DNA of 16,168 nucleotides from Planctomycetaceae bacterium. GTDB taxonomy: Bacteria > Planctomycetota > Planctomycetia > Pirellulales > Pirellulaceae. Under the pieces are notes generated by a model. The model saw only the letters and a program-made list of their open reading frames with translations, ran no database searches and had not been told where the DNA came from. Both the position numbers and the translations under genes were made by a program. The stretch spans positions 1 through 16,168 of the forward strand of contig JABHUV010000044.1 of NCBI GenBank assembly GCA_018658605.1, in the 5' to 3' direction. This document shows positions 7,301 to 15,299 of the stretch, one piece after another. Numbering within the stretch: position 1 is the stretch's first letter; the number at the start of each line of letters is the position of its first letter.

Positions 7301-9347
7301 GCTCACTGATTATGTCCATATGTTTCGCATGACGGAACCAGCCATGTTGAAAATGAAACGCGTCGAACTTGCAAAATTACACCGCAGCGGTAAAAAATCG
7401 GTGACCCGACAACTCGCGACGGCTGCGGTGATCGCGGCTGATGGCAGTGCAGAGAATCTCTGGATTCAATCTCTGAACAACCCAAGCCGATTCCGAACCG
7501 TGCTCGACACGATTCCCATGATCGCGGATGATCAGGTTCGCGAAACACTCTATCAGCGTGTGGCGGCAACGATTTCAAAACTGCCGTCGCCCCTGACAGA
7601 GCAAATCGCGGATGTGAAGGGCGTGAGCGCTCGGTTTGTACGGATTCAAATCCTCGGTAAACAACGCGTTCTGACGATCGCTGAAGTTCAGGTGATGAGT
7701 GCTGGAAAGAATGTGGCGTTGAACAAAGCCGCAAAACAATCAACGACGGACTTCGCGGGTGTTGCGTCTCGGGCAGTCGACGGTAATACCGACGGAGCTT
7801 ATGCCAACGGATCACAGACCCATACGTCCATGCAGAACAATCCGTTTTGGGAAGTGGATCTAGGTCAGGAATATCCTATTGACGACGTTATCCTCTGGAA
7901 TCGTACCGAAAATAACGGGGACTTTGTCAGTCGTATGGATGGTGTCGCGGTTACGGTGATGAACGGAAACCGCAAGAAGGTGTTTATGTCCGCGACTCAT
8001 AAGGGACCCAATCCCAGTGTCAAAATTTCCGTGGGTGGAGCTAACCCGCGTGTTCAGATAAAACGGTCAGCTGTGAACGCCCTGAGTTATATTAGCGGCC
8101 ATGATGTGGACGCATTTCATCGACTTGCTCCGTTGGTAAGTGACAGTGTGTACCGCGCATCCGCGGTTACGGCTATTGGACGGCTTACCGGCAGCGAACT
8201 TCCGAAAGAACAGGTGAGTATCCTGCTCACGGAATTAATACGATATATTGAATCGGTTCCGGCGACATCGAGAACTCAAACCGATGTGATGGATGCGATT
8301 CAGCTTGGCAAGGATTTGTCAGGCCAGCTTGGACGGGAAGCCGCAGTCAGTATCCGTCGCCGGTTAGCGGATCTCGCGGTTGATGTGATTGTGATTCGGC
8401 CCATTCCCCATCGCATGATTTATGATCGCCCTCATATTTATATCCAGGCCGGAAAGCCGGTGGAGATCGTATTTGAAAATGTGGATATCATGCCGCATAA
8501 CTTGATTATTACGACCCCGGGGGCACGCGAAGAAGTCGGTATATTGGCAGAACTTCTAGGTTCGACTCCGCAGGGATTTGCGAAGCAGTTCATTCCGGAT
8601 ACGGATAAGGTATTATTTGCCACGGGTATGCTTCAGGCTGGGGAGCAGCAGCGGTTGCAGATTACGGCACCCACGGAACTCGGCGAATATCCATTTGTGT
8701 GCACCTTTCCTGGGCACTGGCGAACGATGTTTGGTACTGTACATGTCGTCGCCGACATAAGCGACATTCCGCTTCAGGCCACTGCACCTGTTAAGCCGCA
8801 CGGCGACATGCCGCAACGCAAATTTGTGCGAAAGTGGTCCACGCAGGATGTCCTTAACGCAATCAATTTACTGGAGTCAGGCCGCGACTTTGAAGCGGGA
8901 CGCCGTTTGTTCACACAGGTTTCCTGTGTTGCCTGCCACGCAATGAAAGGTACTGGAGGGAAACTCGCACCTGATCTGTACGACTTGCAAAAGAAGCTCG
9001 CTGATCAAAAAACGGATGTGGCGAAAATTGTGGACGCGATGGTCGCCCCGTCGAAGGAGATCGAAGCAAAATATAGAGTTCAAATCGTTGTTACGCTAGA
9101 CGGCAAACTCCACTCGGGTGTGGTCGTGTTCGAGGATGAAAAAACACTACGGTTATCGGCTAATCCTCTCGAAAAGAACGTCAAAGTGGTTGAGATAAAT
9201 AAGCAGGATATTGACGAACGAGAGGAATCAAAAGTCTCAATTATGCCCGAGGGTTTGTTCAATACGATGACACGTAATGAAATTTTTGATTTGCTTGCCT
9301 ATATTATCAGCGGAGCCAATCCGGAACATCCCGCGTTTCGGAAATAG
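4374..9347 (+). CDS. Giant exported PVC-type dehydrogenase with SGNH-like, F5/8C, cupredoxin and cytochrome c domains
   Basis: A 1657-residue protein with a signal peptide (about 1-23, ending VNA-Q). Domains in order: SGNH-hydrolase-like (30-235) with degenerate blocks (IGGN for GDS, NGVH for DxxH); family-typical linker (240-345); PVC-type dehydrogenase beta-propeller (345-710) with two Ca-type loops DTDGDGKAD and DTTGDGKAD (411-419, 454-462); HEAT-like helices (720-1075 and 1225-1330) interrupted by an F5/8C discoidin-like domain (1080-1220, ARFVRIQILG then VDLGQEYPIDDVILWNR); type-1 copper domain (1335-1460) with His1375, Cys1443, His1448, Met1452 in azurin spacing; and a cytochrome c / planctomycete haem-binding domain (1500-1655) with CVACH at 1518-1522. 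Inferred role: periplasmic oxidation of a sugar or alcohol, with electrons passing to Cu and haem. The cofactor and substrate are not evident. The Shine-Dalgarno before the ATG is weak. It appears monocistronic. Confidence 0.93.
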   Translation: MKNIIASFTLLFVLLVAPLTVNAQTTTPRVEIRNNDRIVFIGGNLAERFQYFGYWEAMLHAKFPKLKLSVRNQGFTGDEVRFRPRSLDFGAPDQHLTDVKADVIFAFFGFSESFRGEAGLQTFSKELEQFITHTLSQKYNGSTTPRLVLISPIAHEKLNTRNFPDGTESNRNIALYTAAMGRAADAHQIPFINLFELTQKLYAQDNSYYTFNGVHLSDRGHKRFAPYFMSALFGSEPRWTTQTDSILREVQEKNFNYFHKYRAVNGYYIYGGRSRRDHGNPPYTDAYVIENERAKLVEMAEFVDGRIWKVANNEKVPAQVNYDATRKLYDVPTNFNTPVNILPPEEAKKHFQVADGYEVNLFASEVDFPELKNPVQFTFDSRGRLWVATMQSYPQYLPPNKPNDKLLIFEDTDGDGKADKMEVFADGLHLPTGFELGDGGAYVAQEPNLVFLKDTTGDGKADVRNILLGGFDSGDSHHAIGAFTWGPGGGLYLHEGTFHITQVETPRGTVRNAHGGVYRYDPTNGLFQTFVHYNFANPWGHAFNRWGQNFVADASGGANYFAAPFSTRAPEYYGQEDFGPFKFVYAEQMQQFLKKRVRPTSGCEFVSSRHFPPQAQGNFLLNNVIGFQGILQHTVKDAESGYAATEIEPLLFSADRNFRPVDLQFGPDGALYVVDWFNPLVGHMQHSLRDPNRDHSHGRIWRITYPSRPLVKPVDIEGGSIPQLLELLRTYEDRTRYRVRLKLREFPAADVAAAIEAWVDTLDPKDEETVHLKLEALWVCQHHNQYDGIGLKLLRELLASDDYRARAAAVRVVSFWRHDVPNVFELLRSAVQDVHPRVRLEAVRACSYFYEGEAAEVALLALHGEQDYYIEYALRHTIRRLEPSWRELVGSGRPFAEDNPQAIQYIIDRVATPDLINMARSELVFKQLLTRPGVVHQYRHEALMGLAELNGTDMVSELVDVVVRLDEAADEESEQVLTDYVHMFRMTEPAMLKMKRVELAKLHRSGKKSVTRQLATAAVIAADGSAENLWIQSLNNPSRFRTVLDTIPMIADDQVRETLYQRVAATISKLPSPLTEQIADVKGVSARFVRIQILGKQRVLTIAEVQVMSAGKNVALNKAAKQSTTDFAGVASRAVDGNTDGAYANGSQTHTSMQNNPFWEVDLGQEYPIDDVILWNRTENNGDFVSRMDGVAVTVMNGNRKKVFMSATHKGPNPSVKISVGGANPRVQIKRSAVNALSYISGHDVDAFHRLAPLVSDSVYRASAVTAIGRLTGSELPKEQVSILLTELIRYIESVPATSRTQTDVMDAIQLGKDLSGQLGREAAVSIRRRLADLAVDVIVIRPIPHRMIYDRPHIYIQAGKPVEIVFENVDIMPHNLIITTPGAREEVGILAELLGSTPQGFAKQFIPDTDKVLFATGMLQAGEQQRLQITAPTELGEYPFVCTFPGHWRTMFGTVHVVADISDIPLQATAPVKPHGDMPQRKFVRKWSTQDVLNAINLLESGRDFEAGRRLFTQVSCVACHAMKGTGGKLAPDLYDLQKKLADQKTDVAKIVDAMVAPSKEIEAKYRVQIVVTLDGKLHSGVVVFEDEKTLRLSANPLEKNVKVVEINKQDIDEREESKVSIMPEGLFNTMTRNEIFDLLAYIISGANPEHPAFRK

Positions 9348-9357
9348 AAGCAGACAA

Positions 9358-9381
9358 ATAGCCGTGGATGTAGCGGGCTAT
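9358..9381 (+). repeat. Weak inverted repeat after the giant dehydrogenase gene
   Basis: ATAGCC and GGCTAT form a 6-bp stem around a 12-nt loop, 11 nt after the stop codon. There is no following T tract, so terminator activity is doubtful; it may only be a processing or stabilising hairpin. The rest of the 246-nt gap up to 9593 holds a possible 11-codon leader frame and the TolC ribosome binding site, and nothing else I can support. Confidence 0.25.
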
Positions 9382-9583
9382 AATCGTCTATAAACTAGGA
9401 AAGCTTAAGGATATTCGGCACGGACGCAAAATTAGATGTCCAATTTCTCGGTCGAAGTGTGGAGTCTTAGTATGTGGGGGGATTTTATTATCCACATCGA
9501 AAAATAGACCAAAAACGTCTAGTTGGACTGGTGTTTACAGGGTCGTGGAACGATTCAGGTTCTGTACACCAAGTTTTAGGTCT

Positions 9584-9587
9584 AAGG
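9584..9587 (+). promoter_or_regulatory. Ribosome binding site fixing the TolC-family start
   Basis: AAGG lies 6 nt before the ATG at 9594. A GTG at 9474 in the same frame would place 40 hydrophilic residues ahead of the lipoprotein signal, so this site and the signal peptide together set the start at 9594. Confidence 0.6.
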
Positions 9588-9593
9588 CGGCCA

Positions 9594-12167
9594 ATGTTAA
9601 AGCAAAAAATCCCCCAAGTGTTTGTACGTCTATCGATATACATGGGTATTTGTACGTTGATTGGTTGCTCTGTTGCAGAGCAACGTCGTGAGGCAGATGA
9701 GTCTGCCTATTCCATTATTAAGGACGCTAGCACTGATGCACGCTGGAGAACTACGGACTTCAATGTTGTCGACGACCATCGTAGTCGATTCTTTGATCCC
9801 AGTAATCCTGACGAAATCCCGATGCCGTTGGATGACCCAGCGTCAGGTGAATTTATGAAAATGGTCCATGATATGCCAGGGTCAAAAACGTGGGACGATT
9901 ATGGCACGATACGTGAATATGAAAGCCCAGACTGGCGAGCACTTCTGTCGTCGTATAACTTCGTCGACGATTCTGGGGCGGTTAAATTAAATGTAGATTC
10001 CGCACTTCAGTTAGCTTATATTCACTCGCCTGCTTATCAGACTCAGGTTGAAACACTGTATCTTTCCGCACTAGACGTCACAGCTCAACGATTTCGGTTT
10101 GACACGCAATATTTCGGCGGCTATGACACAAATTATCGACATCGCGGAAATATCAATCCGGCTGGATTTGGAGTCGATCCCGCAACCGGTGACACCGTAA
10201 CCACATCCGCCAGTCAGGGCAGAGAAAGTAACCGCCTAACCGTTGGCAGCAACCCAACCGCACAATTTAAAAGGAAATTCTCCACAGCCGGAGAAATTGT
10301 GGCCGGTTTTGCCAATTCGTTTGTATTCGAATTCACCGGTAACGATGCAAACCTTGCGTCCTCGTTGGCAAATTTTTCCATCGTCCAGCCACTATTGCGA
10401 GGTGCGGGTAAACACATTGCGTTAGAAGGGCTGACGCAGTCTGAGCGAAATCTGCTCGCCAATATTCGAGCGCACAGTCAGTACCATCAAGGTTTTTATA
10501 CGAAAGTCGCGATTGGCGACTTGGGTGTTAGTGGTTCGCGAAGAGGTAACCCTTCAACCAGTGTTAACTCCTATGGGGGACAGGGTGGCTTGGGAGGGGT
10601 GTTAGGGCTATTGCAACAGTTGCAGCAAATTAGAAATACGGAGGACAACCTTAGCTTGCAATTGCGGACGCTGGATCAATTGGAGGCGTTGTTGGATGTG
10701 GGGGTGATCGACATTGTTCAGGTGGACCAATTCCGCCAAAGCGTGCAACGAGAGCGAGCGGCTCTGCTGCAGTCTCAAAATAGTCTTGAATTGGCCCTCG
10801 ATCAGTATAAAACGGGCACTCTAGGCTTGCCGCCTGATGTCGACATTGCACTAGACGACTCATTTATTGAACAATTTCAGTTTGTAACCCGCACTGGAAC
10901 TAACGTTCAGGACGCGATTTTGGCAGCGCAGGATAACGTGGGGCTACTTCCGGAAGATATTGATCTTGCTGACTTGCAACCTTCAATAATAGAACTTGCT
11001 AGTCTTGCTCAGCGTGTCCGCGTTCAACTGGATGAGGTCAAAAGAGATTTGGATCGCCTCGATGTTGCGTCTTCCGCTCGGGAGGCGACAATGGACGAAA
11101 TTGAAGCGACGGAATTTTCCAAGTTAAAAGACAGCCTTCGATTCACGCTTGGTACGCTAAATAATAAACACACAGTCGTGCTTAGTGATCTAACTGTGTT
11201 GCGTACCGATTTACCCCAGGCAACGATAGAAAAATCGTTACGGCGGGTGATTGTTTGGCTCGGCGATGCATTGCGGATTACCCAGCGGAGCGCCCTGATT
11301 CAGGCCCGTGCACGTCTTGAAACGATAACTGTAGATGCTGTCGTCTTGGATTCGAGCGACGCATTTCAAATTGCACTCCATCATCGACTGGATTTCATGA
11401 ATGCCCGAGCTGCCCTTGTTGATCAATGGAGGCAGATCCAGATTAGCCAGAATCAGCTTCAGTCAATGTTGAATCTAACCGCCGGAGGTGATATATCGAC
11501 GGCGAGAAACAATCCAGTGAGTTTTCGTGCTCCGACAGGGAGTCTGCGACTGGGCTTAGAGTTTGATGCACCGTTCACGCGTCTTCTGGAACGCAACGCG
11601 TATCGGGAAACACTAATTCGCTACCAACGCAGTCGCCGTGGTTTTATTCAATCACAAGACTCGTTGCATCTGGGGTTACGTGCCTTGATTCGTCAGATCG
11701 AGCAACTACGTAATAACTTAACAATTCAACGACGCGCTGTGGCAATTGCTATCCGCCGAGTGGATTCTACACGCGCTAATTTATATGCGCCGGTTCCTTC
11801 TCGACAACCGGGTCAGCGAGTAGCACAGTTTGGGCCCACTTCAGCAATTAATTTGCTGTCCTCGCTGTCATCCTTAAGGGATACACAGAATAGCTTTTTA
11901 AGGGCCTGGCTAAGTTACTATGCGGCGAGAATGCGACTTGTGCGGGAATTAGGAATCATGGAATTAAGTGAGACTGGGGACTGGGTTGATCAACCCCTGC
12001 CGCCTTTCTCGAGTATGCTGCCAGCGGACACAGATATGCCAGTGGAAAACCCATCATCTGAACCGGAGACCCCAGAAACGCTTGGCGAACAATTTCACAA
12101 TCGTATTCTTAAGTTGCAGGCGAAGATTGAAAAGAAAATATCAGACCGATACTACAGTACGGATTGA
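9594..12167 (+). CDS. TolC-family outer-membrane efflux lipoprotein, enlarged
   Basis: An 857-residue outer-membrane channel of the TolC/OMF type, forming the exit duct of a tripartite exporter. The start at 9594 gives a lipoprotein signal: MLKQKIPQVFVRLSIYMGIC, then the lipobox LIGC with the lipidated Cys at residue 25. Two TolC-like halves are visible. The first has LNVDSALQLAYIHSPAYQ (about 132-149) with strands FGGYDTNYRHRG and VGSNPTAQFKRKFSTAGEIVAGF. The second begins near SDAFQIALHHRLDFMNARAALVD (588-610) and ends in the amphipathic DTQNSFLRAWLSYYAARMRLVRELGI (763-788). It is about twice the usual 420-500 residues. The extra length lies partly in an N-terminal extension (26-125) and partly in coiled-coil sequence between the halves (about 340-580). 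The C-terminus has a Pro/Glu-rich tail and a charged helix. Adaptor and permease genes follow. Confidence 0.88.
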   Translation: MLKQKIPQVFVRLSIYMGICTLIGCSVAEQRREADESAYSIIKDASTDARWRTTDFNVVDDHRSRFFDPSNPDEIPMPLDDPASGEFMKMVHDMPGSKTWDDYGTIREYESPDWRALLSSYNFVDDSGAVKLNVDSALQLAYIHSPAYQTQVETLYLSALDVTAQRFRFDTQYFGGYDTNYRHRGNINPAGFGVDPATGDTVTTSASQGRESNRLTVGSNPTAQFKRKFSTAGEIVAGFANSFVFEFTGNDANLASSLANFSIVQPLLRGAGKHIALEGLTQSERNLLANIRAHSQYHQGFYTKVAIGDLGVSGSRRGNPSTSVNSYGGQGGLGGVLGLLQQLQQIRNTEDNLSLQLRTLDQLEALLDVGVIDIVQVDQFRQSVQRERAALLQSQNSLELALDQYKTGTLGLPPDVDIALDDSFIEQFQFVTRTGTNVQDAILAAQDNVGLLPEDIDLADLQPSIIELASLAQRVRVQLDEVKRDLDRLDVASSAREATMDEIEATEFSKLKDSLRFTLGTLNNKHTVVLSDLTVLRTDLPQATIEKSLRRVIVWLGDALRITQRSALIQARARLETITVDAVVLDSSDAFQIALHHRLDFMNARAALVDQWRQIQISQNQLQSMLNLTAGGDISTARNNPVSFRAPTGSLRLGLEFDAPFTRLLERNAYRETLIRYQRSRRGFIQSQDSLHLGLRALIRQIEQLRNNLTIQRRAVAIAIRRVDSTRANLYAPVPSRQPGQRVAQFGPTSAINLLSSLSSLRDTQNSFLRAWLSYYAARMRLVRELGIMELSETGDWVDQPLPPFSSMLPADTDMPVENPSSEPETPETLGEQFHNRILKLQAKIEKKISDRYYSTD

Positions 12168-12264
12168 CGTCAAACATGCATAAGGTTTCAAATGGTGACG
12201 GAATTACCATCCGATCGTTTCACAGTGGTTTTTATGATCAACAACCGGTTTGGTACTTCAATAT

Positions 12265-12273
12265 TGTTATAAT
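12265..12273 (+). promoter_or_regulatory. Extended -10 promoter for the HlyD pair
   Basis: TGTTATAAT is a perfect extended -10 element (TG-n-TATAAT). No convincing -35 hexamer lies 16-18 nt upstream, which extended -10 promoters can tolerate. Transcription would start near 12280, about 28 nt before the first HlyD start codon. The TolC gene may still read through. Confidence 0.5.
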
Positions 12274-12296
12274 GTAGAAACTAGCTTTCGACATTT

Positions 12297-12301
12297 GGAG
12301 G
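12297..12301 (+). promoter_or_regulatory. Strong ribosome binding site before the GTG start of HlyD 1
   Basis: A full GGAGG is placed 6 nt before GTG at 12308. This supports the GTG as the true start despite the unusual codon. Confidence 0.8.
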
Positions 12302-12307
12302 TTTATT

Positions 12308-13777
12308 GTGGCAAACGAAAATTCTCAGTCTATTCCTCTTAAAATGATGCGCTGGCTGACAAGGGGTTTGATCGCAACGTGTATCGTTGTGCTCTTGTCA
12401 TGGGGTATTTATTATGGCACCACAATGGTTGTCAAGACGCCAGTTAAGGAGTTCTTGACGTACCGAGTAGCGCGTGGCGACATTCGAGTCACTCTGACCG
12501 AACAAGGAGTGCTTACGAGCACCGACAATACGGAAATCAAATGCAAGGTGCGGGGACGTAATACTGTTACGTGGGTCATCCCCTCGGGAAGCATCGTTGA
12601 GAAAGGCGACGTCTTAGTTCGCCTAGATACCAAGGTAATCGAAGAATCACTGAGCTTGCAAAAAACGAACGTCTTCGAAGCCACAGCGACGTTGGCAGAA
12701 ACTGAACAAAATCTAGCCCAGATAAACTTGTCTATTGAGGCGTATGAAAGTGGGGATTACCTTGAACGATTGAATACCAAACAGACGGAGGTGGTAATTG
12801 CGGAATCCAATTATGCGTCGGCCCTAAAATTATACGGACATTCGAAATTGTTGTTTAGGCGTGGATTTGTGACTGAACTTGAACTTGAAAGCAATGCATT
12901 TACGGTCACTCAGGCAGATCTAGAACTCAAGGTAAAGCAGACCGAACTGTTCGTGTTGAAAGAATACACTAAGGCATTGGAGCTTGAGAGGATGCGGGGG
13001 AATTTAGCTGGGTCGACGTCCAAATTCGCTGCAGACCAAGCCGGACTACAAACTGACATCGCTAGGCGCGATCGCGCAGCGGTCGAACTGGAGAATTGTA
13101 CCATCGTGGCCCCTAAATCGGGGTTGGTGATTTATCCGACAGCCGCCGCCTGGAAGGACACGCCAGATGTTGCTGAAGGGGTGGGCGTTAGCCATGATCA
13201 GGTACTGTTGATCATGCCGGTGCTCGATACTATGCAAGTTCAAATTGGCGTCCATGAAGCCGTTGTTGATACAGTTCGCCCCGGCTTACAGGCTACGATA
13301 ACATTGCCAGATGACGTGGTGGAGGCAAAAGTAACTGATGTCGCCAATATCGCTAGACCGTTGGGTTCGTGGTCGTCAAACGTAGTGAAATATGAAACCG
13401 TTATTGAGCTACCGACAACGCCAGGTTTGAAACCGGGCATGAGTGCTGGCGTTGAAATTCTAATTGCGACTCACAAAGATGCACTTTCAGTACCTGTCTC
13501 CGCGGTTGTTGACACCTCGACCGGCCCGTTCTGTTGGATATCCACCCCCAACGGGCCGAAAAAGCAGCAAGTGATTCTCGGGGACAGTAATGATATCTTT
13601 GTAGTGGTTGTACAGGGGGTAAAAGAGGGAGATAAGGTATTTCTTCACCCTCTTACTGACGTAGAGGAAGCACAGGCCGATGTCGGTAAATTTTTAAGTC
13701 AGTCCATCCACACTGACTCCGAAAGTATTGCACGTCAGCGGAATACTCGAGCGAATATCAGAGGGAGAGTTCAATGA
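12308..13777 (+). CDS. HlyD/MacA-type membrane-fusion adaptor 1
   Basis: A 489-residue periplasmic adaptor linking an inner-membrane ABC permease to the TolC channel. It starts at GTG with a strong GGAGG. An N-terminal anchor (about 15-36, GLIATCIVVLLSWGIYYG) is followed by a beta-barrel/lipoyl half (VARGDIRVTLTEQG at 54-67; SGSIVEKGDVLVRLDT at 93-108). A long alpha-helical hairpin (about 110-262) follows. The second lipoyl half then reads NCTIVAPKSGLVIYP (263-277), and a barrel and membrane-proximal domain includes LKPGMSAGVEI (374-384). The unusual AAAWK segment after the lipoyl motif is shared with its neighbour. Its stop overlaps the next start as ATGA, implying translational coupling. 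Cargo is unknown. Confidence 0.92.
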   Translation: MANENSQSIPLKMMRWLTRGLIATCIVVLLSWGIYYGTTMVVKTPVKEFLTYRVARGDIRVTLTEQGVLTSTDNTEIKCKVRGRNTVTWVIPSGSIVEKGDVLVRLDTKVIEESLSLQKTNVFEATATLAETEQNLAQINLSIEAYESGDYLERLNTKQTEVVIAESNYASALKLYGHSKLLFRRGFVTELELESNAFTVTQADLELKVKQTELFVLKEYTKALELERMRGNLAGSTSKFAADQAGLQTDIARRDRAAVELENCTIVAPKSGLVIYPTAAAWKDTPDVAEGVGVSHDQVLLIMPVLDTMQVQIGVHEAVVDTVRPGLQATITLPDDVVEAKVTDVANIARPLGSWSSNVVKYETVIELPTTPGLKPGMSAGVEILIATHKDALSVPVSAVVDTSTGPFCWISTPNGPKKQQVILGDSNDIFVVVVQGVKEGDKVFLHPLTDVEEAQADVGKFLSQSIHTDSESIARQRNTRANIRGRVQ

Positions 13778-15225
13778 ACCAAGCATTATTAATATCCGTC
13801 CGATCACGACTCCGCCCTATACTGTTTATCCTGGTGGTTGTTGGTTGCGCGATTGCCGGAGGGTCCGCATATACTCAGGGGTATTTTACACCTGCTGTAG
13901 AAGATCCATTCGCCCTGGCGTTAACGCATAAAGTAGCTAGAGCGGACATGACAATCAATGTATCGGAGTTAGGTTCCCTTGAGAGTTCCAATAACACCCG
14001 GATCGTTTGCCGTGTACGAGGGCAAAATACGATCACGTCGGTTGTCGAAAGTGGCACTTACGTCAAGAAAGGTGATGTCGTGTTGACGCTTGACACGCTT
14101 TATATTGACGAACAAATTTCCGAAAGATCAAAATACGCGCATTGGTCCAAAGCGGGTGCACAGCACTGGCAATCTGTGATGACTCGCGCCAAACTCTCCA
14201 TCCCTGAATACTTAGAGGGACGGTATGTAGCACGGCAAATGGACATGGAAAAGGATCTCGCCATCGCGGAATCCCGCCTGCGGACGTCACAAAACATTTT
14301 GGCTCATACGAAAATGTTGCAAGAGCGAGGTTATGTGAGTACGCTTGATGTGGAACAGCGGGAATTTAATGTGACGACAAGTGAATTATCAGTGGAGAAC
14401 ACAAAGACGCGAATGGAAGTGTATGAAAAGACTTCCAAGGCACGGGAGGTTGCGCGACTCGAAGGCGACTTAAAAATTGCCAAGGCACAGTTTGGGGCTA
14501 ACGATGAACGGGCTGATGCGGACGCCTCGCGGCGTGATCGCGCCATTGCGGAACGCAAGTATTGTACGATTCTCGCTCCCAAAGATGGATTGGTGATTCA
14601 CCCTCGTGCGGCGGCATGGAAGGGCGCGCCTGATATCACTGAAGGCGGCACCGTATATAAAGAACAAGTGTTATTGCTGATGCCGGATTTAGATAATATG
14701 CAAGTCAAAGTTGGGGTGCATGAAGCACTGGTATCTGAAATCACGGTCGGTTTACCGACTCGAATTACACTCCCGAATCGTGAACCCATTGTTGCCGTGG
14801 TGAGTCACGTTGCGGATATCGCGCGGCCCGCTTCGCTAGGATCCGGTGATGTTATTAAATATGATGTTATCGTCGAACTGCCTCCCATTCCGGAATTGAA
14901 ACCGGGCATGAGTGCGGAAATCGAGATTGTTTTGTCCGAGTATGAGGATGTTTTGTTACTGCCAGTCGCTGCGGTATTGGAACTTGACAATGGCTTTCAC
15001 TGTTGGGTGAAAGTTGGTGTGAATGTTGAGAAACGTGCCCTTAAATTAGGTGACAGTAACGATATTTTCATCGTCATCGAAGATGGATTAAACGTTGGTG
15101 AAGATGTTATCTTAAATCCATTGGCGTATATCGACGAAGCCCAGAAAGAAGCGTTACAGCCCTCCCAAAAAGATCCTAATCAAAAAGATTCCTCGGACGC
15201 GTCCGCTCCCGAAATAGAAAGCTAG
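13774..15225 (+). CDS. HlyD/MacA-type membrane-fusion adaptor 2, paralogue of adaptor 1
   Basis: A 483-residue adaptor paralogous to the preceding gene, overlapping it by 4 nt, with GGAG 6 nt before its ATG. Anchor helix at about 14-32 (PILFILVVVGCAIAGG); VARADMTINVSELG (54-67); SGTYVKKGDVVLTLDT (93-108); helical hairpin (110-262); YCTILAPKDGLVIHP (263-277); AAAWKGAPDITEGG (279-292); LKPGMSAEIEI (375-385). These motifs fall at the same residue numbers as in adaptor 1, with one single-residue shift near residue 340, so the pair arose by tandem duplication with few indels. The hairpin region is the most diverged. The tail is Lys/Asp/Ser-rich. Seventy-four nt separate it from the ABC permease gene. 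It may work with adaptor 1 as a mixed hexamer. Confidence 0.92.
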   Translation: MNQALLISVRSRLRPILFILVVVGCAIAGGSAYTQGYFTPAVEDPFALALTHKVARADMTINVSELGSLESSNNTRIVCRVRGQNTITSVVESGTYVKKGDVVLTLDTLYIDEQISERSKYAHWSKAGAQHWQSVMTRAKLSIPEYLEGRYVARQMDMEKDLAIAESRLRTSQNILAHTKMLQERGYVSTLDVEQREFNVTTSELSVENTKTRMEVYEKTSKAREVARLEGDLKIAKAQFGANDERADADASRRDRAIAERKYCTILAPKDGLVIHPRAAAWKGAPDITEGGTVYKEQVLLLMPDLDNMQVKVGVHEALVSEITVGLPTRITLPNREPIVAVVSHVADIARPASLGSGDVIKYDVIVELPPIPELKPGMSAEIEIVLSEYEDVLLLPVAAVLELDNGFHCWVKVGVNVEKRALKLGDSNDIFIVIEDGLNVGEDVILNPLAYIDEAQKEALQPSQKDPNQKDSSDASAPEIES

Positions 15226-15299
15226 GCTGTCGGCGCAGACGCATGACCCAACTCGTTGATCCAATCTCTTACCACCGTGTTCCTTTTTGAGATAGAACC

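Noticed and set aside
7303..7815. 170-codon open frame on the minus strand inside the giant dehydrogenase gene
   Set aside because: It lies wholly antisense to clear HEAT and F5/8C coding sequence; its translation is rich in Arg, Ser and Pro with no domain, as expected for a shadow frame.
9379..9384. TATAAT as a promoter for the TolC-family gene
   Set aside because: No -35 match 16-18 nt upstream, no extended -10 TG, and about 200 nt from the start; it also falls inside the weak inverted repeat. Too little support.
9474..9593. GTG-initiated 40-residue N-terminal extension of the TolC-family protein
   Set aside because: The extension is hydrophilic and unlike a leader, and it precedes a complete lipoprotein signal with its own ribosome binding site at 9594.
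12200..12219. ATGGT / ACCAT inverted repeat after the TolC-family gene as a terminator
   Set aside because: Stem of only 5 bp with a 9-nt loop and no T tract.
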